Below are positions 7,078 through 9,971 of a DNA stretch of 9,971 nucleotides, piece after piece. A program made the position numbers and the translations under genes. The DNA is from Boseongicola sp. SB0662_bin_57. Lineage in GTDB: Bacteria > Pseudomonadota > Alphaproteobacteria > Rhodobacterales > Rhodobacteraceae. Numbering within the stretch: position 1 is the first letter of the stretch; each line of letters opens with the position of its first letter. The stretch covers positions 1-9,971 of the forward strand of contig VXPN01000388.1 in NCBI GenBank assembly GCA_009839535.1, given 5' to 3'. Under the pieces are notes generated by a model. It worked only from the letters and a program-made list of their open reading frames with translations. It did not search any database and was not told the origin of the DNA.

Positions 7078-8439
7078 ATGCAGATTTGGGCAGAATCAGC
7101 GCTGCTCCCGAACGGCTGGGCGTCGAAAGTGGCGGTGGCGGTGGACGGCTCCGGGCGCATTGCAAGCGTGGAGACGGGCGCCCCGAAAGCCGGGCATTGC
7201 GTTGGATTGCTGCTCCCCTCGCCGGTGAACGTTCACAGCCACGCGTTTCAGCGCGCGATGGCCGGTCTCACCGAGCGGCGGGGGTCAAATCCCACGGACA
7301 GCTTCTGGACGTGGCGCGAACTGATGTTTCGTTTCCTGAGCCATCTCACGCCCGAGCACGTGGAGGCGATTGCCGCATTCGTTCAGATGGAGATGCTGGA
7401 GGCGGGATACAGCACCAATGCCGAATTCCACTACTTGCACCATACGCCGGCAGGCGCGCCTTATGACAACGTCGGGGAGATGTCGGAGCGCATCGCTGCC
7501 GCCGCGGCCAGGACCGGGATAGGCCTGTGCCTCCTGCCGGTGCACTACGAGTTCGGCGGATGCGACGGTCGCGGTCTTGGGCCGGGGCAGGTCAGGTTTG
7601 GGAATGGCCTGGACCGATTCCTGCGGCTGCGCGACGCGGCAGGCAATGCATTGAAGGCTCTGCCCGAAGATGCGCAAATCGGCGTGGCGCCGCATTCCCT
7701 GAGAGCTGTCGCTTCGGAGACCCTGAAAGCCTATGCCGATCATTTCCCGGCTGGTCCTGTCCACATGCACCTTGCCGAGCAGATCCCCGAGGTCGAGGAG
7801 GTGCGGGCGCAATGGGGCTCGCGGCCGGTGGAGTGGGCCCTGGATCACATGGCGCTGGATGACCGCTGGTGCCTGGTCCACTGCACGCAGATGACGCCGG
7901 CAGAGACGACCCGCCTTGCCGCGACGGGAGCCGTTGCAGGACTGTGCCCGATCACGGAGAGCAGCCTGGGCGACGGGATATTCGACGGCGTGCGCTGGGC
8001 AAGGCAGGAAGGCCGCCTTGCCATCGGGTCGGACAGCAACATCCGTATCGCGTTGAGCGAGGAACTGCGCACCCTTGACTATTCTCAGCGCCTCCGGGAT
8101 CACACGCGCGCAGCGTTCGCAATCGAGCGGATGTCAACCGGGCGGTCTCTCTTCGAGCAAGTCTTGCAAGGCGGTGCGCAAGCTGCGGGCCGCAGGGCCG
8201 GACGTCTGGAAGCGGGCCATTGGGCAGACATGCTGGCGCTCGACACGACATCGGTGATCCTGCACGGCTTCAACGGAGACACCGTTCTTGATGCATGGAT
8301 CTTTGCAGGCGACGACGGGCTGGTTTCAGATGTCTGGGCGGCAGGTCGACATAAGGTGCGGCAAGGCAGGCATGTCGCAAGAACTGAAATTGTCGCAGAC
8401 TATGTGAGAACCGTCGATGCACTGAAAGGCGCGTTGTGA
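7078..8439 (+). CDS. hutF: Formimidoylglutamate deiminase
   Basis: Fourth step: hydrolyses N-formimino-L-glutamate to N-formyl-L-glutamate and ammonia, feeding HutG. Its presence marks the five-enzyme route rather than direct release of formamide. An amidohydrolase-superfamily protein of 453 residues from the ATG at 7078, the usual length. Metal ligands are visible as H53-S-H55 (PVNVHSHAFQRAMAG), H231 (HMHLAEQ) and D319 (IGSDSNIR). Probable catalytic and substrate residues are E234, H268 (LVHCTQMTP), and H206 and R209 (APHSLRAV), at nearly the same positions as I recall for Pseudomonas aeruginosa HutF. MQIWAESALLPNGW is the normal N-terminus. The in-frame ATGs at 7015 and 7060 would place coding sequence over the operator or promoter and add non-conserved residues. 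Divergent from hutI and overlapping hutC. Confidence 0.95.
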   Translation: MQIWAESALLPNGWASKVAVAVDGSGRIASVETGAPKAGHCVGLLLPSPVNVHSHAFQRAMAGLTERRGSNPTDSFWTWRELMFRFLSHLTPEHVEAIAAFVQMEMLEAGYSTNAEFHYLHHTPAGAPYDNVGEMSERIAAAAARTGIGLCLLPVHYEFGGCDGRGLGPGQVRFGNGLDRFLRLRDAAGNALKALPEDAQIGVAPHSLRAVASETLKAYADHFPAGPVHMHLAEQIPEVEEVRAQWGSRPVEWALDHMALDDRWCLVHCTQMTPAETTRLAATGAVAGLCPITESSLGDGIFDGVRWARQEGRLAIGSDSNIRIALSEELRTLDYSQRLRDHTRAAFAIERMSTGRSLFEQVLQGGAQAAGRRAGRLEAGHWADMLALDTTSVILHGFNGDTVLDAWIFAGDDGLVSDVWAAGRHKVRQGRHVARTEIVADYVRTVDALKGAL

Positions 8440-9137
8440 ACGTGCAGGCAGCACAGACCTGGCAAAGCGTGCAAGAGGAGGTCTTGCGCCGGATTCACGC
8501 ACGCGAATGGAAGCCGGGAGACCTGATCCCGAACGAAGCCGAGCTTGCCAAGGATTTCGGATGCGCTCGCAGCACGGTGAATCGCGCGTTGCGAAGCCTT
8601 GCGGAACGTGGCTTGCTGGAGCGCAGGCGCAGGGCGGGCACCAGGGTCGCTGCACAACCCGTTGCCAAGGCGACCCTGAACATCGCTGTGATCCGGCACG
8701 AGGTCGAGGACCGGGGCGCGCGTTACGGATACCAGCTGGCCCTCCGGGAAGCCCGCGTCGCGCCTACTCACATCAGCGCTGCCTTGGGTGTTGGAGTGCA
8801 GGACAGGTTGCTGCATGTCATGGCGTTGCACCTGTCGGATGATGCGCCATACGCGTTGGAAGATCGCTGGATAAATTCGGTCCACGTGCCTGATGCCCTT
8901 GAGCAGGACTTTCGCTCCATCAGCGCAAATGAATGGTTGTTGCAAAGCGTTCCTTACACGAGGGGCGAGATCTCGTTTGCGGCAATTCCGGCCTCGGCCG
9001 AGAACGCGAAACACCTGAACTGTCCGGAAAACAGCGCGGTGCTTGCGATCAACAGACTGACCTGGGATCATGATCATTCCGTCACGGCCGTGCAGGTGCT
9101 GTTTGCGCCCGGTCACCAGATGCGCACCCAGATCTAG
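8436..9137 (+). CDS. hutC: GntR-family histidine utilisation repressor HutC
   Basis: A 233-residue regulator with an N-terminal GntR winged helix-turn-helix (about residues 10-72; IPNEAELAKDFGCARSTVNRALRSLAERGLL includes the recognition helix near 45-58) and a C-terminal UTRA ligand-binding domain (about 82-230). HutC proteins of this architecture repress hut operons and in the studied cases release DNA on binding urocanate. The start is a GTG at 8436 that overlaps the hutF stop as GTGA, implying translational coupling. Because hutFC would be transcribed from the promoter that the operator covers, the repressor is probably autoregulated. Assignment as HutC rests on both the domain pattern and its position behind hutF. 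Confidence 0.92.
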   Translation: MNVQAAQTWQSVQEEVLRRIHAREWKPGDLIPNEAELAKDFGCARSTVNRALRSLAERGLLERRRRAGTRVAAQPVAKATLNIAVIRHEVEDRGARYGYQLALREARVAPTHISAALGVGVQDRLLHVMALHLSDDAPYALEDRWINSVHVPDALEQDFRSISANEWLLQSVPYTRGEISFAAIPASAENAKHLNCPENSAVLAINRLTWDHDHSVTAVQVLFAPGHQMRTQI

Positions 9138-9449
9138 GCTACGCGAGACTTCTTGGCATGGTTCTGTCCCGACCGGCACAAGCCGTGACCCCGGTCTCCT
9201 GGAACACTCGCCGATGCAGCCAGGGAATCGCGAACGGGAAGCTCGTCGCCGAATCCTGTCGTGCGATTTCGGCGAGTTCAGGATTGAACGCACCCGGAAT
9301 ACGTCACATCTTCCCGTGAGCGCGGCCTCGTGCATGAGCCTGTCGGACCAGGCGCCGCTTGGCCGCGGCAGGCAGGATCAACGACGAGCCAGATGCCTGC
9401 CGGGCCGGCACGGCGAGGCGAAACAGGGAATTTTGCACTGGACGGCAAG
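9138..9449. other. Intergenic gap between hutC and truncated glpD
   Basis: About 312 bases in which I see no credible gene. Frames open across it on both strands have arginine/serine/proline-rich, shadow-like composition and match nothing I know. The only structure noted is the hairpin at 9171-9196. The region should hold the glpD promoter, but no clear -35/-10 pair was found. Confidence 0.4.
9171..9196 (+). terminator. Weak hairpin downstream of hutC
   Basis: GACCGG (9171-9176) pairs with CCGGTC (9191-9196), and CAC (9177-9179) pairs with GTG (9185-9187) around a 5-nt loop, with ACC bulged on the 3' arm. It begins about 34 nt after the hutC stop. There is no T-run after it, so it is at best a weak intrinsic terminator or mRNA-stabilising hairpin. 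Confidence 0.25.
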
Positions 9450-9941
9450 ATGCGCACTGAACCCGGCACCTTCGACCTCTTCATCATCGGCGGCGGCATC
9501 AACGGTTGCGGCATCGCGCGCGATGCGGCGGGACGGGGCCTGAGCGTGGGCCTTGCCGAGATGAACGACCTCGCCTCGGGCACGTCAGGCGCGTCGACCA
9601 AGCTCTTTCACGGCGGCCTCAGATACCTGGAGTACTTCGAGTTCGGCCTCGTGCGCGAGGCGCTTGCCGAACGAGAGGTTCTCCTCCGCGCCATGCCGCA
9701 TATCTCCTGGCCGATGCGTTTCGTGCTTCCCTATCATGGCGACATGCGTTTCGACGTCGGAACGCCCGCTTCACGGCTTCTCGCAGCCGTCATGCCGTGG
9801 ATGAAGGGTCGTCGCCCGTCCTGGCTGATCCGGACGGGTCTCTTTCTCTACGACCATCTCGGAGGACGCCGCATCCTGCCGGGCACGGCAACGCTTGATC
9901 TCGACTCCGACCCGGCCGGGGGTGCGGCCCAGATTTGTTAA
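9450..9941 (+). pseudogene. glpD: Glycerol-3-phosphate dehydrogenase, truncated 5' part
   Basis: Encodes only the N-terminal third of an aerobic, FAD-dependent glycerol-3-phosphate dehydrogenase (normally about 500 residues, membrane-associated, passing electrons to quinone). The FAD-binding motif GGGINGCGIARDAAGRG is at residues 14-30. It is followed by SGTSGASTKLFHGGLRYLEY (43-62) and LFLYDHLGGRRILPGTATLDL (131-151), all typical of GlpD. Family resemblance is lost after DPAG (residues 154-157), and the frame then stops at TAA 9939-9941. The replacing sequence reads on the minus strand as a possible transposase end, so an insertion near 9920 probably disrupted the gene. The remainder of the FAD domain and the whole C-terminal region are missing, so no active enzyme is expected. 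The start is the ATG at 9450, with only a modest purine-rich GGACGGC before it. If the rest of glpD lies beyond an insertion, it is outside the window. Confidence 0.85.
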
Positions 9942-9971
9942 GTCATGCGGCGACCCGCCACTGGAAGAAGT
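9919..9971 (-). mobile_element. Probable insertion-sequence end with transposase C-terminus
   Basis: Starting at about 9919-9922 the sequence no longer continues glpD. On the minus strand a frame that enters from beyond the window ends FFQWRVAA followed by TGA (9945 down to 9943). This ending, a stop about 22 nt from the point where glpD is broken, is the arrangement expected for a transposase gene next to its element's terminus. The eight visible residues are too few to name a family, and this element need not be related to the IS21-type end at the left of the window. Confidence 0.35.

Noticed and set aside
8400..9335. Minus-strand 311-codon frame opposite hutC
   Set aside because: It is antisense to a clear GntR/UTRA gene over most of its length and its translation resembles no known domain.

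Overview
This window looks like a GC-rich alphaproteobacterial chromosome segment or plasmid. A Rhodobacterales-like (roseobacter/paracoccus) host is my inference, from codon use, from the histidine-utilisation genes, and from a DddP-like gene relic. No rRNA, tRNA or CRISPR array is visible. The core of the window is a complete, intact histidine-utilisation (hut) locus of the five-step HutF/HutG type, with its own regulator. Both flanks show insertion-sequence ends and broken genes.

Layout. (a) 1-51: what looks like one terminus of an IS21-type insertion sequence, with two tandem copies of a 16-nt terminal motif. (b) 52-495: no gene I can recognise. (c) 496-1284 (+): an intact 2-oxoglutarate/Fe(II) oxygenase related to the HalD/BesD amino-acid halogenase family, but carrying the HxD iron-binding motif of a hydroxylase. 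(d) 1318-1804 (+): the decaying N-terminal part of an M24 peptidase-fold gene resembling the DMSP lyase DddP. It has an in-frame TGA, an apparent internal deletion, and no C-terminal catalytic half. It stops right at the 3' end of hutU. (e) 1805-7000 (-): hutI-hutH-hutG-hutU, transcribed in that order, every junction a 4-nt ATGA overlap. (f) 7001-7077: divergent promoter region with a near-perfect palindrome, TATGTGTATACATA, that I read as the HutC operator. (g) 7078-9137 (+): hutF and hutC, overlapping as GTGA. (h) 9138-9449: gap with one weak hairpin. (i) 9450-9941 (+): the first ~158 codons of glpD, cut off near 9920 by a different sequence that reads on the minus strand as the probable end of a transposase.

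How the genes work together. HutH deaminates L-histidine to urocanate. HutU hydrates this to imidazolonepropionate. HutI opens the ring to N-formimino-L-glutamate. HutF deiminates this to N-formyl-L-glutamate and ammonia. HutG hydrolyses that to L-glutamate and formate. HutC, a GntR/UTRA repressor (in the known systems urocanate is the inducer), probably controls both divergent transcripts from the one operator. The palindrome lies between candidate -35 and -10 elements on each strand. No histidine or urocanate transporter is seen in the window.

The most noteworthy points are the HxD member of the halogenase-type oxygenase family, the DddP-like relic abutting the hut genes, the single-palindrome divergent control region, and the mobile-element junctions on both sides, one of which truncates glpD.
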